From contig JBANAY010000003.1 of NCBI GenBank assembly GCA_037952775.1, positions 2,852,001-2,916,000 on the forward strand: a stretch of DNA of 64,000 nucleotides. Direction: 5' to 3'. This DNA is from Clonostachys chloroleuca (taxonomy: Eukaryota; Ascomycota; Sordariomycetes; Hypocreales; Bionectriaceae). Below, in pieces: positions 49,635 through 60,449 of the stretch. Within the stretch, counting starts at the first letter, position 1. Every line of letters begins with the position of its first letter. The position numbers and the translations under genes are program-made. The notes under the pieces are model-generated. The model saw only the letters and a list, made by a program, of their open reading frames with translations, did not search any database and had not been told where the DNA came from.

Positions 49635-50533
49635 TATTGATTTTAGAGATCATAGCCTCTATAAGTTAGTGGTCAGGACCGCTAGCAATTAGCGGTTGCA
49701 ACCACTAGCTGTTAGTGATAGCAGCCACTGTACGTTAGTGGCTGTTAGACCCTTGCAACAGCTAGCCAATAGCGGTTGAGATCGCTATCTATTAGTGATC
49801 GTTATCGCTAGCCAATAGCGATACAGCCCTGTGGGTTAGTGGCTGAGTCCCCTGTGGGTCAGTGGCTATAGCCCCTGTGGGCTTGTGGCTAAGCCACTAT
49901 AACCACTACAGCTTAGCGGGCTCCAGCAACCCCTTTAGGGCTAGGAGCCTTAGCAGCTTATTTTAGGTTATTAGGCTATATTTAGCTCTAGAAAAATCAG
50001 GAAAAATCCTACCAACTTCTAGGAGCCTAACCTATACCCAGGCTACCCTATAACCAGCCTACCCTAGACTAGACCTTAGATCTTAGATAATTCCTTCAGC
50101 TTTAAAGATAAGGTATCTAATATCTATACTCAACTGATCAGAAAGACTAGCTCTTTCAGATAAAAGTGGGTCTTAAAAAAGGTATATATATCGGTCGAAG
50201 GTTTTGGTGGTTGTGAGTTGATTTTTTAGATTTCCTATAGTAATGAATTTTGCGGAAAATCAAAAGTAGCCCGGGAAGCTACTGTAGCGGGTTTTAGAGT
50301 AGTTTTTAGTCGGTAGATATATGAGAGGAAATAGGATAAAATTCTAGGAACTCTTATAAAAATAAGATATTTTTACGCTATAAAATGCACTATAAATCAT
50401 CTTCTTAGTGCTTAAATTGACTGAGTTATTAGCGAGTGTTCAGCTTGAAAAGCTGTGAGTTATAGCGAACTTCCTGCTACGTTATAGCGGCTTCAAGGCC
50501 TGATACACCTTGAAAGCCCCTGTAAATTCAACA
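49635..50533 (-). mobile_element. E2 repeat, copy 4 (inverted, more diverged)
   Basis: 899-bp inverted E2 with ends near ATTGATTTTAGAG and GTAAATTCAACA. The core motifs are present in a different arrangement (several CCTGTGGGTTAGTGGCT units), so it is a separate subfamily rather than a recent copy. Left flank is gypsy; right flank is the ankyrin relic, so it marks a junction between unrelated sequences. Confidence 0.75.
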
Positions 50534-51101
50534 AAGAGTATTTTAATTATAATCTTATAGTTCTTTCTAATAATTCTTAATAATAGTATTTTATCTTTAT
50601 TATCTTTTATATTAATATTAACCTTATTTATAATAAAAAGAAACTTAATTATAATTTTAAATCTATTTTTAGTAATTTATAATAATAATATTCTATTTTT
50701 ATTAAATCTTATATTAATCTTAATCTTACCTATAGTAAAAAGAAGCTTAATTATAATCTTATATTCTTTCTTAATAACTTATTATAATAATATTCTACTC
50801 TTATTATTTCTTATATTAATATTAATTTTATCTATATTAAAAAGAATCTTAATTATAATTTTATATTCTTTTTTAGTAATTTATAATAATAGTATTCTAT
50901 CTTTATTATTTTATATATTAATATTAATTTTATCTATAGTAAGAAGAATTTTAACTATAGCTTTATATTTATACTAAGTAGCTTACTATAATAGTATTCT
51001 ATCTATCTTATCTCTTATATTAATATTAATTTTATCTATAGTAAAAAACAGTTTAACTATAGTTTTACTTCTAACTTTAGTAGCTAATAATAGAGATATC
51101 T
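50534..51101 (-). pseudogene. RIP-destroyed ankyrin-repeat array, 102-bp period
   Basis: Tandem units begin at 50612, 50714, 50816, 50918 and 51020, exactly 102 bp apart, with a partial unit at 50534-50611. On the minus strand each encodes a 34-residue ankyrin-like repeat of the form I-R-(D/N)-(N/K)-x-D-R-I-L-L..(A/I)-T-x..IVK-I-L-(L/F)-T-I-D-K-I-N-I. Stops (TAA, TAG) fall where Gln, Arg or Trp codons would lie. The array ends abruptly at E2 copy 4 on one side. On the other it ends at normal DNA 290 bp beyond the stop codon of the NLR gene. It belonged to an ankyrin-repeat gene, perhaps an NLR, that has been lost. Confidence 0.75.
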
Positions 51102-51387
51102 TCGCCAACAATGCGTTTGACTTGCGGCGCGCGCGAAGGCTCGCCACTCAAACTGGCAACTACAGGGTGTTATGGTGTTGTACGAATGCCATTTTAGACA
51201 CCTTGACTTAATTGTGCCTTTGGATAATAAGAAATTACACCGTGGTGAGAACAGGGCCGGGTGTGATAAATAATTGCTCTGCCGCTCTCTTTCTTCACTT
51301 TATTGAGGTGGCCTCACACTTGGGACACCTAAAATGAGACACAGCCCCGTTCATCTAAATCTTCATGTAGCCTCTCACGTACCCATT
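51102..51387. other. Normal-composition spacer at the RIP border
   Basis: Between the ankyrin relic and the NLR stop codon, without RIP bias. Presumably holds the 3' UTR of the NLR gene. No gene seen. Confidence 0.5.
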
Positions 51388-54300
51388 TTATTTTATCCAA
51401 CTCAGATTAAAAATATTTGCAAAAAGCTTGGTGTTCTTCTTCTTCTGGGTTTCAAAATGCTCTCGCAGTGCTGCGGTATCAAAACCCTCCGCCTCGAATT
51501 CAAGCAGAGCGTTCAACCACACTGTCTCATCCCAGCGGGAAGTCAACCCTCCGGCTTGGGTGAGAAGAAGACACATGTTGTATCTATCTTCAATGGGTGG
51601 CTTGTGCTTGGCAACCTCATCCGGGTACTTAAGAAACCAATCTAGAGGAGTGCGCCCCGCTGAGTCGCAGGCATTTGTCTCGGCGCCGCATTGAATGCAT
51701 ATTTCTGCGATGGATGGGCTTGCAATGTGAAGCGGAGAAACCTGAATGCCAGCGCTGCCCGCCCACCATACGTCTAGAACAACATTGGGGTCTTGCTTGT
51801 GCTTGAGAAACTCGACAGCAAAATTGTGGTATAAGAGGTCTGCGTTGCCTTCCTGGAGCGCACTGCTCGACTCATGTGATTCAATTGCCTCGACGGCTTC
51901 CCTATCCCAAGCGTTGAAAAGAGTTTTCTCAAAGAAGAAGAGTTCTCGCTTGATTTCAAAGCCATTTTCAAGCAGTAACCGAAGAATGGGTAATCTATTA
52001 TCAAAGGGGACGGATGGCGAGGATAAGAAGTGGTTCCTCAGCAGAAAATTATTCAAATATCCCCTTGAAAGTCTTGAAAGGTCACCCTGGTGCTCTGAAA
52101 CCCAATCGCGGAGACACAGAGCAAGGCCACTCGAGGCCATAAATGCGACAATTGTGGCTGAAGGATCGTCGTACTGAATCTGTTGACTGAGACACTTGTA
52201 AAATGGCGTTGAGGGAAGCTCTTGGATGAACTTTATCTGACTATGCCCAGTGGTGTGCTCAGAGAGCTGTGCATGGTGAGCAACCAGCTGCTGCAATTCA
52301 GCTCTTCTAGATTCATCAACAAGAGTCGAAGAGATCCAGTACTTCACGCGGAAAGAATGCCCGTTTTCGTTGATGAAAGTTGACAAGCCACCAAGCACAA
52401 TTTGTTTAAATGCCAAAGCCATTGTAAACTCCGCCACTGTTTGATGCATCAATTGCGGAAGGTCTTGGTCTTCTCCGCTCACAATTTCGACAAGTCCTCC
52501 GCTCCAAATGTTAATGTCGTTTTTAACCCGCTCTCTCCCGAAAGATGCATTTGAGGCCTTGTTGATTTTAGGAAGCTCACGAGAAACATCCATTGGTGTT
52601 GAGCAATGGGATACCATGACCGCATCTCTCAGTTCTTTCGCTGTCATAGGTGGTCCAATGCTTGGGCGAATAAGCAGTTCTAGAAGCGCGAAGGTATACC
52701 GGCGAACAGAGATACTTATGCGAGAAATTATCAACTCATAGTAGTCCTGAAGATCCGATGGAACTTGTGAGAGAACTCTGTTTAGCTCCTCTCGCAGCCT
52801 CTTGGGCTGATTTTGGTACATTGATGCTGTCCGGAGTATCTCTCGTATGGTGAGCTTAACCCAGAGGAACACCCCGTTTGCTTTGTCAACAATCGTAGGA
52901 ACAAGATCCAGTATCAAACGATCAGCTGCACTCGAAGCAACCAGAGAACCAATGGTATAATTCTCAATGTCTGCTGCGGTATGTTCCTGTAAGCTAATCG
53001 AAGGAAACCCCACAAAATCCCTCTGTAAGGATTCCCATGGTCGACTAGAGAAGCAGACCTTGATTCTAGTCGCTGAGCCTTTAGATCCATCCACCAGGGA
53101 TTTTATAAACCGACTAATGAGATTGATATGACCATCGAATTCATCAAGCGCATCGAAGAACAGCGTCAAGTCCATCTGTAATATATCCTGATCGACAAGG
53201 AACCGAAGGACCCTCTCTAGTCGGTGTATAAATCCTTCGTGATGCTCTTTAAACTCTTCGATCACATTGGACAGAAGGATTCTTTCTTGGATGTCTTGAA
53301 GGCCTTTTGCAATGTCAAGAACATTTAGCAAATCGGAGAGAGTATTACTTAATAACTCCGCAAAGCTCTCCAATTCAGATTCAGCCTCCGACTGAGATCC
53401 TCTGAGGCTTTTCAAACGTTCTTGATATTTTTGTATGATTTTGTCATTTTCAGAATTTTCTTTTGAAGTTTTCTCCTCTTCTTGAAACGAGTTTAAGGCC
53501 GCCTCCAGCTCTTCGATTGATTTGGTAGTTTTTATCAAAAATCTTTCCTTCTGTTCTTTTTGAATCGTCAACTCTTTGATATGGCCTGTCAATCTCCGAT
53601 AATTCTGCAAGATATGTTGGAATTTCTTTTCCAGTGGAAGCCGGTGGGGTGCAAGTATCTGTATAATAAGACTCCGGAGCACTCCTTCGAATGATTTTTG
53701 CAAAGCTGTACCACGTAAATGAAGGAAGAAACTGCAGACGATTTCACCAGGTCTTCTCCAATTGTGTAGGAGTTCCCAGGTCTGCTTGCTTTCAAGCACA
53801 TGCTTCATTAGTGTCGACTTGCCCGAACCCGGCTTCCCGTGTATCCAAAGCAACTTGAAATCGTCATTCTGGAGCCAGTCGCAAAAGGTTGGGATTTGGA
53901 ATATCCACTGAAAGGTGGATTGAAATGGATCTTCAATCTGGCGGACTCGGAAATCCAGCTCGGGCGAGTATAATTGGTCATGCATCTCTAGACTTTGCAT
54001 CAGTAATAGCCTAGGAATGAAGCGAATCAGCGCAACTTACTTTGTGCCTCCGACAGAAGCTTCCCAAGATCTGCGATGGCCCTATCGTCAAAGCCAGTGG
54101 CGTCGCCTAATGTAGTAGAACGCTTTGTGAAGTGTCTGTCTTGATCCGCACGCATAGAGGCTTCAATGTCTAAGAAATGACCCGGCATCGGCATGATGGA
54201 GGAGCACATTTCCCGAAGCAGGACTAGAATTGACCCCAGGTTTGTGTTACCACTAGAAAATTTAACCATGTTGGAGTGGTTCTCGTTTATTGGGAGAATT

Positions 54301-55445
54301 GAAGTCTTGTCCTTGCGGTTATGGTAACTTGTTGCTGAATCAGGGTTGACCAAAACCTCTCTCGGACCGTTCCGGTCCCATGACTGGTCAGGCATTTGCT
54401 TTGAACATCTTTAGCATAGCGGCAGATAGGCTATCTTGAGCAGAATATAGATAAATAAAATTCAAACCTACCCTGATCGTGGGGGACTCCACTGTCTCGT
54501 ATGCCCATATGATTCGGGCTTGTCTCGTGAAGCAAATACCGTCGAATCGGCCCCTCAATTGCCGCAGATAATTGTTTCCATTTCCTCGGGAGAGATCCTG
54601 AACCAATGTTTCGTTTGCTTGGCCCTCTACCATTGCCAAGAGGTGCGACTGCTCCATTCCAAGACTGGGAACTCCAAACATAATGGCGCCCTGGATATTG
54701 TTCAAGATGCACGCTGTGGTCGCCTCACGTGCCTCAGCGATCTGGACACAAGCATCCTTCAAGACTATGCCCCCAAGGCTATGCGCGATAAATATAATTG
54801 GTTTCTTCGAGTTGAGGTTCCAGCCCCCATTCTTCAGAGCCAAGATGAAGCCTGTAGAAATGTCACTGATCGACTGGAAGGAATGGCTTGCCAGTACCTT
54901 AGAGTCGTAACCATAGATGAATGATCTGACTCCAGGAATGGAGAAAGGCAGAGCATCCCTCAACCACATGAATGTCTTGTCATTTCCGCGTGGCTGCCAG
55001 GACCCGAATGGGTGACTACCAAGGCCAGATAGAGCAATGATGCTACGCCGAAGCTGTTAATTCGTATGAATACATGTGATCGCAGTATGACTTACTCAGC
55101 ATGGTGTGTAGACGGATCTACCGTGTTGAGAGCCGTCCAGCCTTCGAAGTGAGTGTCAAGAAGGAGGGGGCTGGCTGTAGGCTGACCAGGGACCGGGAAG
55201 TGCCATTCCTCGTCCGCTGAATTGTTTCGAATACAGGCCGGTACTTGTTTGAGTTGCAGCGTCGCGACTTTGGAGGTGAATTGTTCCGATATCTCATCGG
55301 TTCGTCCAATGGAGCCAATCACCACGTCGCCAGGATCGATTTGTAAGGCAGTCGCTAACAGCTTCGCGGCCTCCTTGACCGTAGAAATGGACGCTGGGAT
55401 CCTGCGTAAGCGAAAGACCTTCCGATCCCAGTTTGTCGCCTCCAT
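51388..55445 (-). CDS. NLR-type STAND NTPase: alpha/beta-hydrolase, NACHT, ankyrin
   Basis: Minus-strand exons 55445-55096, 55042-54472, 54398-54041 and 53987-51388 join in frame to 1292 residues; all introns (53, 73 and 53 bp) are GT..AG. Residues about 117-300 form a lipase-like alpha/beta-hydrolase (DIIALSGLGSHPFGSW, nucleophile elbow AHSLGG with Ser205), as at the N-terminus of SesB-type fungal NLRs. The NACHT NTPase has Walker A GKPGSGKST (477-485) and Walker B LFFDALDE (702-709). Between them lies an unusual Glu/Lys-rich coiled-coil insertion (about 565-640). The C-terminus has a short ankyrin-like segment (VSPLHIASPS..GRTPLDWF). Such proteins act in fungal self/non-self recognition and programmed cell death. 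The four open pieces are contiguous only after splicing. The gene looks intact although the neighbouring ankyrin array is RIP-destroyed. Confidence 0.85.
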
Positions 55446-56034
55446 CAGGACTAAGATGGATGGCCGGGGCCGAACCTCCAGATCGAATCGTCAAAGCCGA
55501 AGGCCTCAGGCTTGCTTTGTGTGCTTGTTGGTTCTGCATTGGGCAGCAACGACTTCAAAATAAAGTGCTCACGTGAGACCAACCCCTCGAGGTGAGCCAG
55601 CAGTGAAGTGCATCCAACAAACCCCTGCACACCCCTTGCTTTCAATTGAATCTTCATGTTCTCATCACTACTCACAAAAAACCCATAGAAATTACTCTGA
55701 CGCTACTACAAAGATACCATCGCAAAGCTCCGCTCAGGCCATCAAGCCCAAAGGGCCAAGCTGTCAGCTCACCGCCGAACACAACCTCACCCATCTTGGA
55801 AACCGCTCAATCCAAGTGGGCAAGCAGCAAGAAGGAGTTTCTAGGGGCAGGCCCGAGGGCTTGCGGTCGGCAATTCCAATCCAGCCACCTTCGTTGACAC
55901 CACTATGTGAGATTATTTGGGTGCCAATGATCCGAGTTCCATGATGTAAGTTCAGTCGCAGAATCAACTGAGGAGCTCAACAACAACTGGTCGCTCAATT
56001 TTTTTAACGGTCGCACTGTAGTCTCTCCCCCGGC
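55446..56034. other. Intergenic between the NLR gene and the PNP relic
   Basis: Promoter side of the NLR gene. Several overlapping chance frames exist on both strands, none with a recognisable domain. No RIP bias. Confidence 0.45.
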
Positions 56035-56680
56035 TTGCTTACAACTCTCGGACTAAGCGTCTCTGAGCCTGATGGGTACGTTACTACGAAGCCTTTCCTC
56101 GAAGAGTTGCATGAAGGGCCGGAATATATACCGAGGAGCGACGTCAACGATTATACATTTAACAGGATAGGCAGACACAATGTTGTCATCACGGTCTTAC
56201 CTGAGCTTCAGCACCGCGAAGCCAGCGCTATAGCCGTCGCGAGACATGACGCAAACCGAAATATCAGGATTGGCGTTATGGTCGGTATTGCTGGCGGTGC
56301 ACCAACTTCAAAGAATGATATCCATCTCGGGGATATACAGTCAGCGCTCCACGAAAATGCAAGGCTGCTGTTCTTCAGCACGACTTCGGGAAGATATACA
56401 AAAGCACATATTCCAACTAACCGACATGCTAGGATTCTCGAACCAAATTCTTCGGATGGCAATGGGAGGGCCCAAGGCGACTTATGAGGCCGAAGGTCAT
56501 ACATTGGACGAGTATTTTGGCAACATCCCCAGCAGGAAGCCGAGGACAAATCGGCATTCACCGTAAGACTATCATCTCAAGGATTCAAAAGGTTTAGGAT
56601 TCCGTTTTTGTGGATAACCTCGCTCCCGGGGAGGTTGTTCTACGCTTCGAGATGGAGGGCGCGCTGCCGGCCTGTCAAGC
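56035..56680 (+). pseudogene. Broken PNP_UDP_1 (nucleoside phosphorylase) domain of NLR type
   Basis: The first frame reads GPEYIPRSDVNDYTFNRIGR, then HNVVITVLPE and IRIGVMVGIAGGAPTSKNDI (about 56115-56335), the opening of the PNP domain that heads many fungal NLRs. After LGDI the reading shifts twice: AAVLQHDFGKIY (56369-56405) is in a second frame, and ILRMAMGGPKATYEAEGHTL (56450-56510) in a third. Near 56634-56670 VVLRFEMEGA retains the FEMEAA-type active-site motif, after an internal deletion. No NACHT part follows. It is a decayed gene standing divergent from the intact NLR. Confidence 0.75.
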
Positions 56681-57825
56681 TTCTTTTCGCTTCTATTCGG
56701 TCGTGGTGTTTAGAGTGTAGTGAAGAAATTCATACCCGGAACACCCAGTAAGTCAAATCTCCTTTGAGGTAATCGCGGAGGCTAGAAGGTAGATTCTTTC
56801 AAAACATCTAGTTAGCTAAATAGTTGCGGCCTATGGCGATGCGCAACATTGACCCCAATGCATGCTTCAGCGGCACACCGGCCATGATTCTGAATTGTAG
56901 ACCTTTTGCCCGGCCTCCTTTTGGGAAACAGCACGTACTCATTCATCACGCCATGACAACCCATCATCATGAGTCCCCCACTAGTGACTGTCCATTTAAA
57001 CAATACACTAATAAGCGCGGGCCGAGACACATTGATCATCAGTCTATCATCCTTATCCTCCTGCGGATCAAAACAAGGGCTAGCCACGCTTAATGACCGG
57101 GATCCTGACGGCCTTGTCTTAGTCTACCAATCACCTGACCTCACAAGCATTCATTGGGCTCGATATCAAAGCGGCCGGATATAATTCAAGGATGGCAGTT
57201 CATGATTCAGATGATACGCGGAAGGGCCTTCAGCTAGGTCGGGTCACCACGACCAATTCGGGTACAGAAAAAGAGGGACTGTAGAGGCTACTCAAACAAC
57301 GAATAGCTGTGGCATAGTGCAAACAGTGCTTAATACTAATGCTTCTTATTCTTTCATAATAAACTTTAGTGACACATAATAAATTTAATGACATCCTGAC
57401 TCATTGTTTCTGATTGATGTGGCCTGTATGGAAACGTTGGGATACAACAGGCAGGTCTCCCCAAAAAGCTTACAACCACGGAATAGGATGGAAGGAGATG
57501 GAAAACGAGAAACGCAGATAAATTGGAATGATGATCCACCGTAGCTATCCAAACTCTAAAGATGGCAGTCGCGGCCTACACAACACCCCCGTAACAGGGC
57601 ATTACATAACTACCTTACCTAGGTACTTGCCTCAAGAGAGGTAGATGCCTCAGGTACCAGCGAAGGTAGATGCCTCAGGTATATACAGTCCCTTAACTTA
57701 ACATGTCTTTCCAGGCTCACTTTTTCTTTTCTTTCTTTCCACCATCCAACATTGCGTACTTGAGTACAGCTATAAAATCAATCAATCCATTAAACAAACT
57801 TGAATTGAAGAGATCCGATCCAAAC
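56681..57825. other. Intergenic, nothing recognised
   Basis: Normal composition. A short direct repeat (AGGTAGATGCCTCAGGTA) occurs twice at about 57640-57682. The open frames at 56.8-57.2 kb on both strands lack domain features. Confidence 0.45.
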
Positions 57826-58056
57826 ATGCCAGCAAAGACTACAAAATCTGTTGGTCGCCAAGAAGAGCGCCGGAAGGCAGCTCGAGATACAGGCATAGTC
57901 GAGGCCAATGCCACCAGGTGCCTGGAGGATGCCGAGCCAAGCTCAGACTTTAGAGCCAAAGGTAGGCACCTTTTGAAACAAGCTAAAAGGTTCAAAAGCC
58001 TAGGCCCCAAACAACCTGCTGAAGACAGCTTCTCAAATCCTTGTGAAAGTGGTTGA
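57826..58056 (+). CDS. Small hypothetical protein, doubtful
   Basis: A 76-residue frame starting MPAKTTKSVGRQEERRKAAR, rich in Lys/Arg/Glu and predicted helical. An upstream in-frame ATG at 57703 would add a low-complexity Phe/Pro stretch, which looks like UTR. The tail may be the wrong frame: the frame around 58034-58140 (LVKVVDSSAALQAVKTSQAG) also looks coding, so this may be the first exon of a larger or decayed gene extending to about 58480. No domain recognised. Confidence 0.35.
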   Translation: MPAKTTKSVGRQEERRKAARDTGIVEANATRCLEDAEPSSDFRAKGRHLLKQAKRFKSLGPKQPAEDSFSNPCESG

Positions 58057-58114
58057 CAGCAGCGCCGCCCTACAAGCCGTCAAGACGAGCCAAGCGGGCA
58101 AACGATTCGAATCG

Positions 58115-58327
58115 ACAGCCAAACCATTCCAATATTTACATTGAGTACTGGTAGCTGTGAAGTCCACCACTGGCAGTCGCGTGCGAACCATCCAGAATTT
58201 CCCCAGTCCATACTCTGAGGGAAAGTGGGATGACTTCAAAGACACAGCCAAACCATTGTCCAATATTTACATTGAGTACCGGTAGCTGTGAAGTCCACCT
58301 CTGGCGGTCGCGTGCGAACCGGTCCAG
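58115..58327. repeat. Tandem duplication of ~82 bp with spacer
   Basis: 58115-58195 and 58244-58327 are about 90% identical direct copies (ACAGCCAAACCATT.. to ..GTGCGAACC..TCCAG), separated by 48 bp. The change of spacing inside the copies alters the reading frame, so it would disrupt a gene spanning it. Confidence 0.75.
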
Positions 58328-58484
58328 GAATGGTGGCAAGAATTCCTCCACTCAAGACTCATATACGTATGAACTATTTGAAGAGGAGGTGCCTTTACCA
58401 TGGGGCGTGGTGAAAGTACGGGCGGCGAAGTCGGACTCTTACAACTTCCTCGTGGTGCCGCCCGGGGACCTGGCCAATCCTTGA
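58230..58484 (+). pseudogene. Possible coding remnant downstream of the duplication
   Basis: The end of this frame, TYELFEEEVPLPWGVVKVRA then KSDSYNFLVVPPGDL, has the look of a real protein C-terminus. The start runs through the duplicated segment and is low-quality. It may be the last exon of the gene that begins at 57826, broken by the duplication. No family recognised. Confidence 0.3.
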
Positions 58485-58970
58485 TTTGAAGATGGGTTTC
58501 AGGCAATGTAAGAGAGGCAGAATATTACCATTTTGTTTGCAGGGTCTGGCTTTTTGAGAACAGCGATGGGCAATTTAATGGTTTCATGTACTAGGTAGCG
58601 ATTGCAAGCTTAGACAGTGGTCTGTCTAGAGGGTGAAACAACACGATTATCGGAGGGATAATTAACGAGATGGATATAAAATATCTAGCTTCATTATCTC
58701 GATGAGTGAATCATTCAATGCAAAGAAGACCAGGCTTTTTCACCATCTCTCTAATACATATCAGCCCTGTCTGCCACTCAGCTTGATTGACACGTACGCA
58801 TGCTTCCTGTGCCTAACCTCCGGCCTATTTCCGGGAATTATACGCGTCTTCGAAGGGTATGGGTATACAATGTATCTCTAAACGTTGCATTCACAGCACA
58901 GGGCATTCTGGACAGAAATATAACAGATAGGTCTCCTTATGGACTCAAGCTACGATGGGGCTGGTTATGA

Positions 58971-59183
58971 GGGCACAATGCCATCAAAGACCAAAATTTC
59001 ACCCACAAGATAGAGCGACAACAGAGGAGTGGCGAAGATAGTGCATATTCGAATAGTATTGAGGAAGACACTCAAGAGTCAGACACTAAAGATGAAGAAT
59101 CGTGGAGTAGCGGAAGCGAAACAAGTCTGAGTGATAAAGATTCTTGTTCAAAAGTGAAACTATCTAACGACCTAAGATCCTAG
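58971..59183 (+). pseudogene. Acidic Ser/Glu-rich open frame without start
   Basis: A 70-codon frame with no ATG start reads IKDQNFTHKIERQQRSGEDS, then an acidic Ser/Asp/Glu-rich tail up to SLSDKDSCSKVKLSNDLRS and a stop. A TGA precedes it at 58968-58970 after a coding-like LRWGWL. It could be a final exon or a decayed gene. Composition alone supports it. Confidence 0.25.
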
Positions 59184-59234
59184 CATCGCATAATACTTGC
59201 GGCGAGGCCATTCAATGAATCATGGCTTGCAAGC

Positions 59235-60449
59235 CTAGCTCCTATAACCAAGAATGCTGATATGATCCTCCACGCAAAAATACTCGAACAACCCCGGATC
59301 ATCTATTGTATAGGGGTCGCTTCTAAACTCAGACAAAGGTTCAGTGAGATTTTCGACCAGCCACCATATGAACAAGCCAGCGAACTCGTTCTCCTCCCCA
59401 GCCAAGGCGGCAGAAAGCTTGTTTTCGTCACACTTGAGAATATCTGTGGGTTTCTGGAAACCATCCTCATTATACTCAAACTTCCAAGGCTGATCAAGAA
59501 GTTCAAACTTAGCAAAATGTTCGTATCCGGCATTCCCTAGGTCGACAAACTCCTCGTCGCAGTTGTAAAATACCCGAGCATCGTCGCCCGCGCCACCAGC
59601 TGGGAGAAGTTTATCCCTATTTTGGATTTTGGATTGACGACGGCTGCGATCAATCAGCCAGATATGGAAATCTCTTTCTTCTTCTGTTCTTCTCCCTGCT
59701 AGTAGCCACAGCAAGTCAATGATGAACTCCTGTGGAGAACCGCTATCCACATGTGCATCCCGCCTGGGAAGATTATTGAGCCAATTTGGATCAAAATCAA
59801 AAATAAGGTGCCGCACAGGTTGGCAGCCATAATCAAGTCCAGAGAAGGGCAGGTCCTGCATGATCTCGACCAAAGTATCGTAGTGCTGGAGTGAGTTTGG
59901 CTGTTTGAGCGCGTCCTTGAGACTCTTTGGGTCGAAATAGAATGCATCGTCGTATGGACGGACCATAAGCTGCCATTCTTCGCCACCATCATTTGTGGTT
60001 AGAGATGGGGCGTTGATGGTAACGCAGAAATCTTGATTCTCGCGCCACTTTTCCTCCCCGTACCAAAACCACATCCCCTCAGACAGGATATTGCGTCTCT
60101 TCTCCCACCATTTTTTCATTTCCCAGTGACGTAAGATGATCTGGCGGGATTCCCAACAAGCGGTCCAGAGACCGGCATCCCACATGTACGCGGACCGGTT
60201 GGCTTGAGCTCCTTCTGTCCCTGGTATTTCGGCGGCGAAGGCCGTTCCTTTGTCACAAGACGTTGGAACATCTCTAGACGACGGTATTAATTTGGGCTTG
60301 GAAGCTGTGCTGTCTAACTTCATATTGCTGTGGAGGATGGAGAAATGATGTATGCCGGACCAGTTCTTGGCGGATGGTCGAATAGCTTGCTTCCAAACCT
60401 GTTCCCGAAGATCGTACGGCAGATTGGAGAAGAAGTGGAAAGAGGCCAT
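59235..60449 (-). CDS. 2EXR-domain protein
   Basis: 404 residues from the ATG at 60449. I prefer it to the far upstream in-frame ATG at 60710 because the domain starts five residues later and the extension is hydrophobic, UTR-like sequence. The N-terminus FHFFSNLPYDLREQVWKQAI (residues 4-23) is the 2EXR signature (F-x-x-F-x-x-L-P-x-E/D-L-R-x-x-I/V-W), a large fungal-specific family of unknown function. Later blocks include VRHLIFDFDPNWL and, further on, ARVFYNCDEEFVDLG. Acidic overall, no membrane segment or signal peptide, single exon. The family is often expanded near repeats; a role cannot be given. Confidence 0.8.
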   Translation of the reverse strand: MASFHFFSNLPYDLREQVWKQAIRPSAKNWSGIHHFSILHSNMKLDSTASKPKLIPSSRDVPTSCDKGTAFAAEIPGTEGAQANRSAYMWDAGLWTACWESRQIILRHWEMKKWWEKRRNILSEGMWFWYGEEKWRENQDFCVTINAPSLTTNDGGEEWQLMVRPYDDAFYFDPKSLKDALKQPNSLQHYDTLVEIMQDLPFSGLDYGCQPVRHLIFDFDPNWLNNLPRRDAHVDSGSPQEFIIDLLWLLAGRRTEEERDFHIWLIDRSRRQSKIQNRDKLLPAGGAGDDARVFYNCDEEFVDLGNAGYEHFAKFELLDQPWKFEYNEDGFQKPTDILKCDENKLSAALAGEENEFAGLFIWWLVENLTEPLSEFRSDPYTIDDPGLFEYFCVEDHISILGYRS

